In this document: positions 44,514-57,464 of the stretch, one piece after another | Numbering within the stretch: the stretch's first letter is position 1 | Layout: every line of letters begins with the position of its first letter | DNA from: Saccharothrix sp. NRRL B-16314 | Lineage (GTDB): Bacteria; Actinomycetota; Actinomycetes; Mycobacteriales; Pseudonocardiaceae | Assembly (NCBI RefSeq): GCF_000716595.1 | Contig: NZ_JNXC01000002.1 | Coordinates: 356,332 to 420,331, forward strand | Direction: 5' to 3' | DNA length: 64,000 nucleotides | Notes under the pieces: model-generated | Told to the model about the DNA's origin: nothing | Database searches by the model: none | The model's input: the letters and a program-made list of their open reading frames with translations, nothing else | Program-made: the position numbers and the translations under genes

Positions 44514-45338
44514 TCACCCGACCAGGTAAGGGATCAGGCTGCGGAGTACGACGGCCGCGTTCCTGGACGCGACTTCGTGCGCGTCGTCGTCCTTCTGCTC
44601 ATCGGCGAGGTCGGAAATTCCTCGGACGACGACCCAGGATCGGCTTCCGGCCTCGTGGCAGAACTGACCCAGCCCGTCGGACTCCATGTCCACGGCCAGT
44701 ACCTTGTCGTTGAACTCCCTCAGGTATCGGCGCTCCGAGGCGTTGCCGGTGGCGATCACGACGTTGCCGGAGCCGATCAGGCCGGAGTACGCCAGGAAGT
44801 CGCCGATCGTGGCCGGCTCCCCCAGCGTGGAGAAGAAGTCGTCGACGGCACGCCCCACAGACGCGGGAGCTTCCCAGTGGCGACCTCTGTACTGCGTGCC
44901 ATGCGGGGTCTTCTTCTGCAGGTCGTAACCCACCACCTTGGTGGCCACCACGACGTCCCCGATGCGCTGCCCCGGATCGATCGCGCCCGCGATACCCGCC
45001 AATACCAGCACCTCCGGCGAGAAGTTGTGAACCAGTCGCCGTGCCGCGTCCATCGCGGCGCCTTGGCCCTGACCGTGTGTCCGCACGGCCACGACGCGGC
45101 TGAACCGCGCGTCCGAGTAGAAGCCGTCGTCGAGCGGCGACAGGTCGAGCACGTCGCGAACCGCACGGGTTTCGGCCGGAGTCATGGTGATCACTCCGAT
45201 GCCGTGCCCCTCTTCCCGCTTCTCCGGCGGACGTGGAGCAGAAGGACCTACCGATGCTCCCGGACCGATGGCGCTGCCGGTAATCGTATTCCCGTCCCCG
45301 GTCAGCATTGCACCTTCAACCCTTATTCTCATGTTCAT
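44514..45338 (-). CDS. PNP/UDP-phosphorylase-family nucleosidase with N-terminal adhesion-like motif
   Basis: A 274-residue enzyme of the purine nucleoside phosphorylase/MTA-SAH nucleosidase superfamily. It has GIGVITMTPAETRAV, LVLAGIAGAIDPGQRIGDVVVA, the ribose-binding Glu in AVDMESDG (Glu219) and the catalytic Asp in RGISDLADEQ (Asp243). Both key acids are intact. Residues 12-31 (LTGDGNTITGSAIGPGASVG) precede the domain and are echoed at the C-terminus of the upstream membrane protein. PNP domains serve as ATP- or nucleoside-cleaving effectors in several antiphage systems (Detocs, some CBASS). ATG 45338 has AGGAGG six bases upstream and shares one base with the previous stop (TGATG). Confidence 0.88.
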   Translation of the reverse strand: MNMRIRVEGAMLTGDGNTITGSAIGPGASVGPSAPRPPEKREEGHGIGVITMTPAETRAVRDVLDLSPLDDGFYSDARFSRVVAVRTHGQGQGAAMDAARRLVHNFSPEVLVLAGIAGAIDPGQRIGDVVVATKVVGYDLQKKTPHGTQYRGRHWEAPASVGRAVDDFFSTLGEPATIGDFLAYSGLIGSGNVVIATGNASERRYLREFNDKVLAVDMESDGLGQFCHEAGSRSWVVVRGISDLADEQKDDDAHEVASRNAAVVLRSLIPYLVG

Positions 45339-47011
45339 CACACACCTCCTGAGAAGCTGTCAGGAATATTGGTCCCTGCCTGGTTCACCGTGGCACCCGA
45401 ACCTATCGATGAGCCTTCGATGTTGAGACTTCCCGCGCTGAAGACATTGGCGTTGATGACGGTGTTCATGTGTCGCTCGAACGCGGAGACGTCCATCCCC
45501 TTCATCTTGAGGAACTCGATGATGCCTTCGAACATCGGGTTGAGTATGAAGTTCTTGTTCTCCGCGATCTCCTGCACATCATCGGCGAAGTGCCGCTCGC
45601 GCCTCACCCGCTGCAACTCCTGACGGATGCTGACACGGGCGCCGATCACCGAGTTCCGCTTCGAGACGAGCGTACGATCTTTCCGGGCGTACCATGCACG
45701 GGCAGCAACCCAGGGCGCTGCGCCGAGGTGCCATGACTGACCGAATTCGCGCGGAAGATCGTGTAGTGCACGGAAGGCCGAGCGGACAACTTCTCCGACG
45801 CCGTTCCGCCGGTACGCGTCGACTACCTTGAATTCTTCCGGCAGGCTCGTGAGCATACCCAAGGAGAAATCGATGTTGAGCGTGCGCGCCCTCAGCGTCA
45901 GGTTCACGAAGATCGTCGTCACCACTTCACCGGATCTACTGACACCGATTTCCAGGTAGTGCTTGACCGGGCTGTCCGGGTTGGCAATGATCTGTTCCAC
46001 TTCATCGGCGGTCGGCTCGTTGAGCAAAAGGTTCCGAACTGCCGCGACGTGCTCTTCCGCGACGAAGAGCCGGTCTCGCACGTGCAACCCAGACAATCCC
46101 GGCCCTTCCTGGAAACCACTCAGCTCGGTGGCCGCTTTTCGCAGGTAACGTATGAGTTCAGGTGCGTCAAAACGCGGATGGTCGCTTGCGATGAACTCGG
46201 GCTCCCTGGCTGCGGCCCGCACCAGTTGAATTGACTGCGGTGGCCACCGGTGCACGAATCCGCTGCCGACGAAAGGGCTCGGGGTACTCTGACTGGAATA
46301 GCGGTGGCCGTACACCACCAAAGTGCTCGCTTGCTGGGCGTCGACTACTTCGGATCGCTTGCACAGCCGGGTCGGTCGGAGGTTCGCTGTCCGATGCAGC
46401 CGGTTCACGGCGAATTGTTGCGTCACGCCCGTGGCCATCGCGAAAGCAGCGGCCAGGAGCAGCGTCAGCATTCCTTGGGGCAGCGCGGCCGCCAGGGAGG
46501 AAGGCCCCAACTCCACGACGGCCACCACTACGGATGCGAGCACCACACATTCGCCCAGGTCCAACCAGAACCGGCGCTTCTGCTCTCGCAACTCCTGCGC
46601 GTCGTCGTCCGACTCCACCCTGGCCCGCCACTTGCGACCCCACGACCTCCCCTGAAGGTTGAGAAGTACCACGAACGCGGACAGCACGTCCGTCACCGAG
46701 CGCAGCGACAAGATGGCAAAAGCGGCCAGAACGGTCGCCATGACGTTGGTCGACATCCCTGCCGCGAACAACGCGACCAGGCACAGCTGGTATGCGGTGC
46801 CCAGCGCCCATGCGCGCCTGGCGTGCTCCACCACGGCGACGAGGTCGAACCCATAGGACGGCGCGACCCGGTGCCGGCAGTCGTTGTGCACGTCGCGGAT
46901 GACCAGGTCGCGGAACTCGCGGTTGAGGTAGACACCGGCACACATACGTCGGGTGGCCGTGCTCTGGCGATCGTCGCGCACTCCGGCGGGAGTCGTCGCG
47001 TCCGTGCCCAT
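45338..47011 (-). CDS. Multi-pass membrane protein with PFVGSG domain and C-terminal adhesion-like motif (first gene of PNP operon)
   Basis: A 557-residue protein with about four membrane segments (residues about 70-118 and 153-198). A large cytoplasmic part starts with YGHRYSSQSTPSPFVGSGFVHRWP (PFVGSG at 246-251), a motif I associate with uncharacterised actinobacterial membrane proteins. No nuclease, kinase or protease motif is visible. The C-terminal tail, residues 528-546 (SLNIEGSSIGSGATVNQAG), matches the N-terminal motif of the nucleosidase. ATG 47011 follows GGAGGT at six bases. A strong promoter lies 30-58 bases upstream. It likely acts as the sensor/anchor half of the module; this is inference. 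Confidence 0.78.
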   Translation of the reverse strand: MGTDATTPAGVRDDRQSTATRRMCAGVYLNREFRDLVIRDVHNDCRHRVAPSYGFDLVAVVEHARRAWALGTAYQLCLVALFAAGMSTNVMATVLAAFAILSLRSVTDVLSAFVVLLNLQGRSWGRKWRARVESDDDAQELREQKRRFWLDLGECVVLASVVVAVVELGPSSLAAALPQGMLTLLLAAAFAMATGVTQQFAVNRLHRTANLRPTRLCKRSEVVDAQQASTLVVYGHRYSSQSTPSPFVGSGFVHRWPPQSIQLVRAAAREPEFIASDHPRFDAPELIRYLRKAATELSGFQEGPGLSGLHVRDRLFVAEEHVAAVRNLLLNEPTADEVEQIIANPDSPVKHYLEIGVSRSGEVVTTIFVNLTLRARTLNIDFSLGMLTSLPEEFKVVDAYRRNGVGEVVRSAFRALHDLPREFGQSWHLGAAPWVAARAWYARKDRTLVSKRNSVIGARVSIRQELQRVRRERHFADDVQEIAENKNFILNPMFEGIIEFLKMKGMDVSAFERHMNTVINANVFSAGSLNIEGSSIGSGATVNQAGTNIPDSFSGGV

Positions 47012-47022
47012 CTCGCACCTCC

Positions 47023-47051
47023 GTACTATAGGTCATCTTGACTATAAGTAC
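47023..47051. promoter_or_regulatory. Operator-like repeats between the PNP operon and the Nudix regulator
   Basis: ACTATAGGT (47025-47033) and ACTATAAGT (47041-47049) are direct repeats 16 bases apart, and GTACTATA (47023) with TATAAGTAC (47043-47051) form an imperfect inverted repeat. They cover the -10 and start region of the minus-strand operon promoter and the -35 of a weaker plus-strand one. The adjacent NrtR-type protein is the natural candidate to bind here. Confidence 0.55.
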
Positions 47052-47069
47052 GGCCCTAGTTCAGGTCAA
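47041..47069 (-). promoter_or_regulatory. Promoter of the PNP operon
   Basis: TTGACC (47069-47064) and TATAGT (47046-47041) with a 17-base spacer on the minus strand: a near-consensus housekeeping promoter, unusually good for this high-GC genome. Transcription would start near 47034, about 23 bases before the first gene. Confidence 0.75.
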
Positions 47070-47093
47070 TCCGACCCTTAGGGGTATGGTGAG

Positions 47094-47801
47094 GTGGTGA
47101 TCAGGGATGTCGCCCTAGCTCGCCACGCCACCGGTGTCGCGGTGACGGTGGACCTGGTGATCTTCACCATCCGGGACGACAGGTTGCAGGTGTTGCTGGT
47201 GGAGCGGGGGAAGCAGCCGTTCCTAGGTATGTCCGCACTGCCTGGCGGGTACGTCCGCGATGGCGAGACGCTCGACCGCACCGCAATGCGCGAGCTGAAC
47301 GAGGAGACCGGCCTCGACGGTCGGCGGCTGCACTTGGAGCAGCTGAAGGCGTACGGCGATCCCGGACGCGACCCGCGCGGCCGGGTGATCACCGTGGCGT
47401 ACCTGGCTCTGGTGCCGAACCTCTCCGCACCGGTGGCCGGCACCGACGCCAGGGCTGCGCGGTGGGTTCCGGTGGAATCGGTCGACTTCGACGAACTCGC
47501 CTTCGATCACGCCATGATCTTGCGTGAGGCACTTGAGCGAGCGCGATCTCGACTGGAGTACACGACAATCGCCACCGCCTTCTGCACCGAGCCGTTCAGC
47601 ATCAGCGACCTCCGGCGCGTGTACGAGGTCGTGTGGGGGTTCCCGCTCGATCCGAGCAACTTCCGCCGCAAGGTCACGGGAGCGGAGCACTTCCTCATCG
47701 CTACTGGCCAGCGCAGCACACCTGAGATCGGCCGACCTGCCGCGCTCTACCGCAGGGGATCGGCCCAACTTCTCTTCCCGCCGTTGATGCGTTCGGGCTG
47801 A
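47094..47801 (+). CDS. Nudix domain / winged-helix protein, NrtR-type regulator or hydrolase
   Basis: A 235-residue protein. An N-terminal Nudix domain with a complete Nudix box (GYVRDGETLDRTAMRELNEE plus TGL, residues 52-74; all catalytic Glu/Arg positions kept) is followed from about residue 150 by a winged-helix region (FSISDLRRVYEVVWGFPLDPSNFRRKV). This is the NrtR architecture, in which an ADP-ribose-binding Nudix domain controls DNA binding to NAD-metabolism genes. In many NrtR proteins the box is degenerate; here it is intact, so hydrolysis of a nucleotide is possible. GTG 47094 follows AGGGG at nine bases. Divergent from the PNP operon, sharing its operator region. Confidence 0.88.
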   Translation: MVIRDVALARHATGVAVTVDLVIFTIRDDRLQVLLVERGKQPFLGMSALPGGYVRDGETLDRTAMRELNEETGLDGRRLHLEQLKAYGDPGRDPRGRVITVAYLALVPNLSAPVAGTDARAARWVPVESVDFDELAFDHAMILREALERARSRLEYTTIATAFCTEPFSISDLRRVYEVVWGFPLDPSNFRRKVTGAEHFLIATGQRSTPEIGRPAALYRRGSAQLLFPPLMRSG

Positions 47802-47939
47802 ACGCGACTGGGTTCCGAAGGAACGGCGGGCGGACGCCGCGGGCCGAATGCCGGAAGGTGGAGTAGACGGCACGGCGGGTCTGCCTCTTCTGAGGGCGCG
47901 GCGGCGCACCGACACTCCGCGCGTTCCTCCGACAGTCTG

Positions 47940-48027
47940 GGTTCCTGAAAGTGCTCGGCGCGCAGGAGCGGGAGTTCCGCATCCTGCGCGCCGAGGAGGT
48001 CCGGTCACGCGTCGAACTGGCCGACCA

Positions 48028-48031
<4 letters not shown>
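47940..48031 (+). pseudogene. Possible 3' fragment of the interrupted membrane-protein gene
   Basis: The plus-strand frame ending at TAG 48029-48031 reads FLKVLGAQEREFRILRAEEV then RSRVELADH. Its third-position GC is very high, as in real genes here, yet no start or N-terminal part precedes it. It has the same orientation as the 5' fragment at 43612. If they belong together, the PNP/Nudix module (about 4.2 kb) replaced the middle of that gene. The same DNA also forms a long hairpin, so the coding reading is tentative. Confidence 0.35.
47954..47995. terminator. Bidirectional terminator between the Nudix gene and the amylopullulanase
   Basis: A perfect 14-bp stem, CTCGGCGCGCAGGA (47954-47967) with TCCTGCGCGCCGAG (47982-47995), and a smaller inner GCGG/CCGC stem. 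It lies between two convergent genes (stops at 47801 and 48028). Confidence 0.75.
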
Positions 48032-53547
<5,516 letters not shown>

Positions 53548-53571
53548 CGCGACCTCCTTGTCGCAAGAATT

Positions 53572-53609
53572 TGCAACCACACCCCGGCGGGAAGCCGGGG
53601 CGGGTTGCA
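53572..53609 (-). terminator. Nested hairpin between phoD and the amylopullulanase gene
   Basis: Outer stem TGCAACC (53572-53578) with GGTTGCA (53603-53609), inner stem CCCCGGC (53582-53588) with GCCGGGG (53594-53600). It could terminate phoD transcription or act in the leader of the downstream gene. Confidence 0.65.
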
Positions 53610-53649
53610 CAAAACCACGACAATCTCAGTCCGAACAAGGCCCAGATGG

Positions 53650-53665
53650 CTGCAAGTCCTTGCAG
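53650..53665. promoter_or_regulatory. LacI/MalR-like operator upstream of the amylopullulanase
   Basis: The perfect inverted repeat CTGCAAGTCCTTGCAG lies 103 bases before the start codon; a second, CTTGTCGCAAG (53557-53567), lies just before it. CTTGCA-type repeats are found in streptomycete amylase and maltose promoters bound by the LacI-family regulator MalR. No regulator gene is nearby. Confidence 0.5.
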
Positions 53666-53705
53666 AACCTTGCGTCACCCGTGGTGCGGCCCGAAGACCG
53701 ACGGC

Positions 53706-55235
53706 TCAGCGCCGTTCGGGTTGGAGGGTTTTGCTCCACAGCGACGCGCCCTTGATGTCTCGCAGCCACACGGTCAGCTCGCCGTCACGGGACACCTCGA
53801 CCTCGCCGAAGTGCTGGAACCCGTCCAAAGGCGTGGTGTTCGCGGCCGGTGGGGCGTTGACGAAGACGGCTTCCGGGCCGAACGTCGGGTCGAGGGTGTT
53901 CGGGCCGAAGGCACCCGCGTTCAGCGGACCCGAGACGAACTCCCAGAACGGGTCGAAGTCCTGGAACGACGCCCGCGCCGGCGAGTAGTGGTGCGCGGCG
54001 GTGTAGTGGACGTCGGCGGTCAGCCACACCGTGTTGCGCACGCGCCGCCGCTTCAGCTCGCTCAGCACCCACGCCAGCTCGTGCTCACGCCCGCCCGGCG
54101 CGCCCGGCAGCCCGTTGGCCACGCCCTCGATGTCCGTGCCGTCCGGCACGGTCAGCCCGATCGGCAGGTCCGCGGCGATGATCTTCCACGTGGCCCGGCT
54201 GCGGTCCAGGGAGTCGACCAGCCAGCGGGCCTGCTCGGCGCCCAGCACGACGCCCCGACCGTCGCGCGGGGACGTGTTGGCGTCCTTGTACGTGCGCATG
54301 TCCAGCACGAACACCTCGACGTGCGAGCCGTGCGCGAACTTCCGGTACACCCGTCCGTCCACCGCCTGCCGCGGGTCGATCGGCTGCCACTCGTGGAACG
54401 CCCGGAACGCCCGCGCGGCCAGCACGTCCACCCGCTTCTCGGTGTACAGCGGCGACGTCAGGATCTCGCCCGGGTACCAGTTGTTGGTCACCTCGTGGTC
54501 GTCCCACTGCACGATCATCGGCACCTGCGCGGCGAACGCCCGGTACTGCGGGTCGAGCAGGTTGTACGCGAACTGGCCGCGGTACTCGTCCAGCGTCTCG
54601 GCGACCTTCAGCTTCTCCGGGATCACCAGGTTGCGCCACACCCGACCGTCGGGCAGCGTCACGGACTCCTTCAGCGGACCGTCCGCGTACACCGTGTCGC
54701 CGCTGTTGATGAAGAAGTCGGGCCGGCGGGCGGCCATCGCGCCGAAGATCGGCATGCCGCCCAGGTCCGGGTTGCTGCCCCAGCCCTGCCCGGCGACGTC
54801 ACCGGACCACACGAACCGCACGTCCTCACGGCCGTGGGGCGCGGTGCGGAAGCTGCCGGGCACGGCCTCGCTGCGGGTGCGGCCGTCCAGGTCCTCGGCG
54901 ACGACCCGGTAGTGCACCTCCCGCCCACCGGGCAGGCCACGCAGCCGCACCCGGCCCGTGCCGCCGGTTTCGGGCGTCAACAGCGGGCCACGCACGGTCT
55001 TCGCGTGGCGGAACGACGGGTCGGACGAGAACTCGACCACCATCCGCGACGGCCGGTCGGCCCGCGTCCACACCAGACCGCCGTCGGTCGTCACGTCACC
55101 GGACTGCACGCCATGCGTGAGCACCGGCCGATCCCCGCCACGCGCCAACGCCACACCGCTCGGGACGAACGCCGCGGCCGTACCGATCGCACCGACGCGC
55201 AGCAGCGTCCGCCGGTTCACCACACCATCGCTCAT
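53706..55235 (-). CDS. phoD: Tat-exported PhoD-family alkaline phosphatase/phosphodiesterase
   Basis: A 509-residue calcium/iron-type phosphatase of the PhoD family, releasing phosphate from organic esters outside the cell. The twin-arginine signal is VNRRTLLRVGAIGTAAAFVP near residue 7. An N-terminal Fn-III-like domain (LTHGVQSGDVTTDGGLVWTRAD) precedes the metallophosphatase domain (VRFVWSGDVAGQG, FFINSGDTVYADGP, MIVQWDDHEVTNNWYPGE, VWLTADVHYTAAHHY). All metal ligands expected for PhoD are visible. ATG 55235. GTTCACC-like elements lie upstream on the minus strand (55269-55275; variant at 55252-55258), but their 17-base spacing does not fit a standard PHO box. Confidence 0.95.
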   Translation of the reverse strand: MSDGVVNRRTLLRVGAIGTAAAFVPSGVALARGGDRPVLTHGVQSGDVTTDGGLVWTRADRPSRMVVEFSSDPSFRHAKTVRGPLLTPETGGTGRVRLRGLPGGREVHYRVVAEDLDGRTRSEAVPGSFRTAPHGREDVRFVWSGDVAGQGWGSNPDLGGMPIFGAMAARRPDFFINSGDTVYADGPLKESVTLPDGRVWRNLVIPEKLKVAETLDEYRGQFAYNLLDPQYRAFAAQVPMIVQWDDHEVTNNWYPGEILTSPLYTEKRVDVLAARAFRAFHEWQPIDPRQAVDGRVYRKFAHGSHVEVFVLDMRTYKDANTSPRDGRGVVLGAEQARWLVDSLDRSRATWKIIAADLPIGLTVPDGTDIEGVANGLPGAPGGREHELAWVLSELKRRRVRNTVWLTADVHYTAAHHYSPARASFQDFDPFWEFVSGPLNAGAFGPNTLDPTFGPEAVFVNAPPAANTTPLDGFQHFGEVEVSRDGELTVWLRDIKGASLWSKTLQPERR

Positions 55236-55315
55236 GTGCGGGTTTGTAATCGGTGAAGCCGAATTCCGGGTGAACGGAACCCGTCACCCACGGGCCCAGT
55301 GCGGAGCGACCTGTG

Positions 55316-55350
55316 GTACCGGGGTACTCGCCCGACCGGTACCCCGGTAC
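55316..55350. promoter_or_regulatory. Pair of GTACC-N2-GGTAC operators
   Basis: GTACCGGGGTAC (55316-55327) and GTACCCCGGTAC (55339-55350). Each is a 12-bp palindrome around two bases, the two are reverse complements of each other, and the centres lie 23 bases apart (about two helical turns). They sit between divergent phoD and the small membrane gene. Confidence 0.6.
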
Positions 55351-55412
55351 GACGGCAGAGTCGGTCCCGCAGTACGACGTGCCGGCCCGCCGCCGCGCCT
55401 AGCGTTCGAGCC

Positions 55413-55706
55413 ATGAACACCGCACGCCTCAAGCTCCACCCACGCCCGGGTGCAGGCCGAGCCCTCGCCGCGGCGGTGCCCGTGGTGCTCGCCCTGTACC
55501 TGGTAACGCGTGGCTGGCTGTACCCGTTCTGGCCGGACACGATCGGCGCGATCGGACACCCGTTCACCGCCGACCCCGGTCTCGACGGTGCCTGGGGCGG
55601 GCCGACGCTCGCCGGGGCCTGGCTCGTCCACGCCTTGATCGCCCTCGGCTTGCAGGCCGTCTGCTACGCGATCGTGCGGGCGCTGTACCGACCAGCGGAC
55701 CGGTAG
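55413..55706 (+). CDS. Small two-helix membrane protein, unknown function
   Basis: A 97-residue protein that I do not recognise. It starts at ATG 55413: a basic Pro-rich N-terminus (MNTARLKLHPRPGAGR), a first helix (ALAAAVPVVLALYLVTRGWLYPF), an outside loop (WPDTIGAIGHPFTADPGLDGAWGGPTL) and a second helix (AGAWLVHALIALGLQAVCYAIV) ending ALYRPADR. Loop Trp, Gly and Pro content looks natural. It is divergent from phoD with a paired operator in between, and is convergent with the DUF4233 gene with a gap of one base. Confidence 0.7.
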   Translation: MNTARLKLHPRPGAGRALAAAVPVVLALYLVTRGWLYPFWPDTIGAIGHPFTADPGLDGAWGGPTLAGAWLVHALIALGLQAVCYAIVRALYRPADR

Positions 55707-55707
55707 G

Positions 55708-56103
55708 TCAGCCCTGCTGGCTGGGCAGCCGCCCCTCGGCCATGCGCTTGGCCACGTCACGCCGCAGCCACAGCAGGTACACCCAGACCAGGGTGAACAC
55801 CACGCCGATGCCGCCGAGCGCGGTCATCGCGAACCACGACGCCACCATCACGACGTGGATCGCCGCGATCAGGTACACCGCCCACGAGCGCTTCAACACC
55901 GCGCACGTCCCGATCAGCGCGACGATCAGCCCGAGCACCAGGTACCCGGTGCCGGTGCCGACACCGCCGCCCAGCTTCGCCACCACCGGCAGCGCCAGGG
56001 CGACGACGATCGCCTCCAGGATCAGCGTGCCCGCCATGATGCCGCGGAACGACTTCATCGGGTCTTTCTTCGGCGCCGGTGCCGGCGTGGCGGCGGAGGT
56101 CAT
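55708..56103 (-). CDS. DUF4233 membrane protein
   Basis: A 131-residue protein with four membrane segments (FRGIMAGTLILEAIVVALALPVVAKL, GTGYLVLGLIVALIGTCAVL, WAVYLIAAIHVVMVASWF, IGVVFTLVWVYLLWLRRDVAKRM). This is the DUF4233 family conserved in actinobacteria between folC and ndk; Rv2446c is the mycobacterial counterpart. Its role is unknown. ATG 56103 overlaps the folC stop (ATGA). In this genome ndk, the usual next gene, lies 12 kb away. Confidence 0.93.
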   Translation of the reverse strand: MTSAATPAPAPKKDPMKSFRGIMAGTLILEAIVVALALPVVAKLGGGVGTGTGYLVLGLIVALIGTCAVLKRSWAVYLIAAIHVVMVASWFAMTALGGIGVVFTLVWVYLLWLRRDVAKRMAEGRLPSQQG

Positions 56104-57464
56104 GACGGCTCCTTGCCGAACAGGGCCCGCGCGTCGCCCGCCGTGACGACCGAACCGGTCACCACGACACCGCCGCCGGACAGCACGTCGCCGTCGTCGC
56201 TCTCCTCGGCCAGCCGCACGGCCTCCTCGATCGCGTCGTCCAGGTGTGGCCGCACGACCATCCGGTCCTCACCGAAGATCGAGATCGCCACCCCGGCCAG
56301 CAGGTCGGGGTCCATCGCCCGCGGCGAGGAGTTGGCGGTCAGCACCACTTCCTGCACGACCGGCTCCAGCGCGCCGAGGATGCCGACCGCGTCCTTCTCC
56401 TGCATCACACCGACCACGGCGACCAGCTTGCGGAAGCCGAACTCCTCGTCCAGCGCCTTCGCCAACGCCTCCGCGCCGTGCGGGTTGTGCGCCGCGTCCA
56501 CCAGCACGGTCGGCGCGGACCGGACGCGTTCAAGCCGGCCCGGCGAGCTGACCGTCGCGAACGCCTCGCGCACCGCGTCCACGTCGAGCCGGCGGTCGGC
56601 GCCCGCACCGAAGAACGCCTCCACCGCCGCCAACGCCAACGCCGCGTTCGCCGCCTGGTGCGCGCCGTGCAGCGGCAGGAACACCTCGTCGTACTCGCCG
56701 CCGAGCCCTTGCAGCCGCAGCATCTGCCCGCCCACCGCGACGTCCCGCTGGACGACGCCGAACTCGGACCCGAGCCGCGCGATGGACGCGTCCACCTCGG
56801 CGCACCGCCTCAGCAGCACCTGCTCGACCGCCGGGTCCTGCTGGGCCAGCAACGCGACCGCACCGGGCTTGATGATCCCGGCCTTCTCCTCGGCGATGCC
56901 CGCGAGGTCACTGCCCAGGTACTCGACGTGGTCGAGCCCGATGGGCGTGATCACCGCGATCCGGCCGTCGGCGATGTTCGTCGCGTCCCACGACCCGCCC
57001 ATGCCGACCTCGACCACGGCGACGTCCACCGGCGAGTCCGCGAACGCGGCGAACGCCATCCCGGTGAGCACTTCGAACTTGCTCATCGGCACCTCGCTGC
57101 GCGAGTCCACCATCGACAGGTACGGCTCGATGTCGCGGTAGATCTCGACGTACCGCTCCGGGCTGACCGGCGCGCCGTCCACGCTGATCCGCTCGGTGGC
57201 GAGCTGGAGGTGCGGGCTGGTGTACCGGCCGGTGCGCAGCCCGATCCGGGTGAACAGCGCGTCGATCATCCGCGAGGTGGACGTCTTGCCGTTCGTGCCG
57301 CCGACGTGCACCACCGGGTACGTCTGCTGCGGGTCGCCGAGCAGGTCGGCCAACGCCCGGATGCGGTCGAGGCTGGGCTCCAGCTTGGTCTCGGGCCACC
57401 GGGTGTTCAGCTCCAGCTCGACCTGGCGCAGCTCCTCCAGCCCACCGGTCTCGAACCCCGTCAC
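56100..57464 (-). CDS. folC: Bifunctional folylpolyglutamate / dihydrofolate synthase
   Basis: A Mur-ligase-fold enzyme that adds glutamate to folates (and often also makes dihydrofolate). The 454-residue protein shows [35 protein letters not shown], the P-loop [71 protein letters not shown] and [16 protein letters not shown], as expected. GTG 57464 overlaps the valS stop (GTGA), so it is coupled to valS, with DUF4233 coupled in turn. Confidence 0.97.
   Translation of the reverse strand: MTGFETGGLEELRQVELELNTRWPETKLEPSLDRIRALADLLGDPQQTYPVVHVGGTNGKTSTSRMIDALFTRIGLRTGRYTSPHLQLATERISVDGAPVSPERYVEIYRDIEPYLSMVDSRSEVPMSKFEVLTGMAFAAFADSPVDVAVVEVGMGGSWDATNIADGRIAVITPIGLDHVEYLGSDLAGIAEEKAGIIKPGAVALLAQQDPAVEQVLLRRCAEVDASIARLGSEFGVVQRDVAVGGQMLRLQGLGGEYDEVFLPLHGAHQAANAALALAAVEAFFGAGADRRLDVDAVREAFATVSSPGRLERVRSAPTVLVDAAHNPHGAEALAKALDEEFGFRKLVAVVGVMQEKDAVGILGALEPVVQEVVLTANSSPRAMDPDLLAGVAISIFGEDRMVVRPHLDDAIEEAVRLAEESDDGDVLSGGGVVVTGSVVTAGDARALFGKEPS

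Noticed and set aside
55252..55275. PHO box upstream of phoD
   Set aside because: GTTCACC and CTTCACC are present but 17 bases apart; PhoP sites use 11-base units, so support is too weak to annotate.
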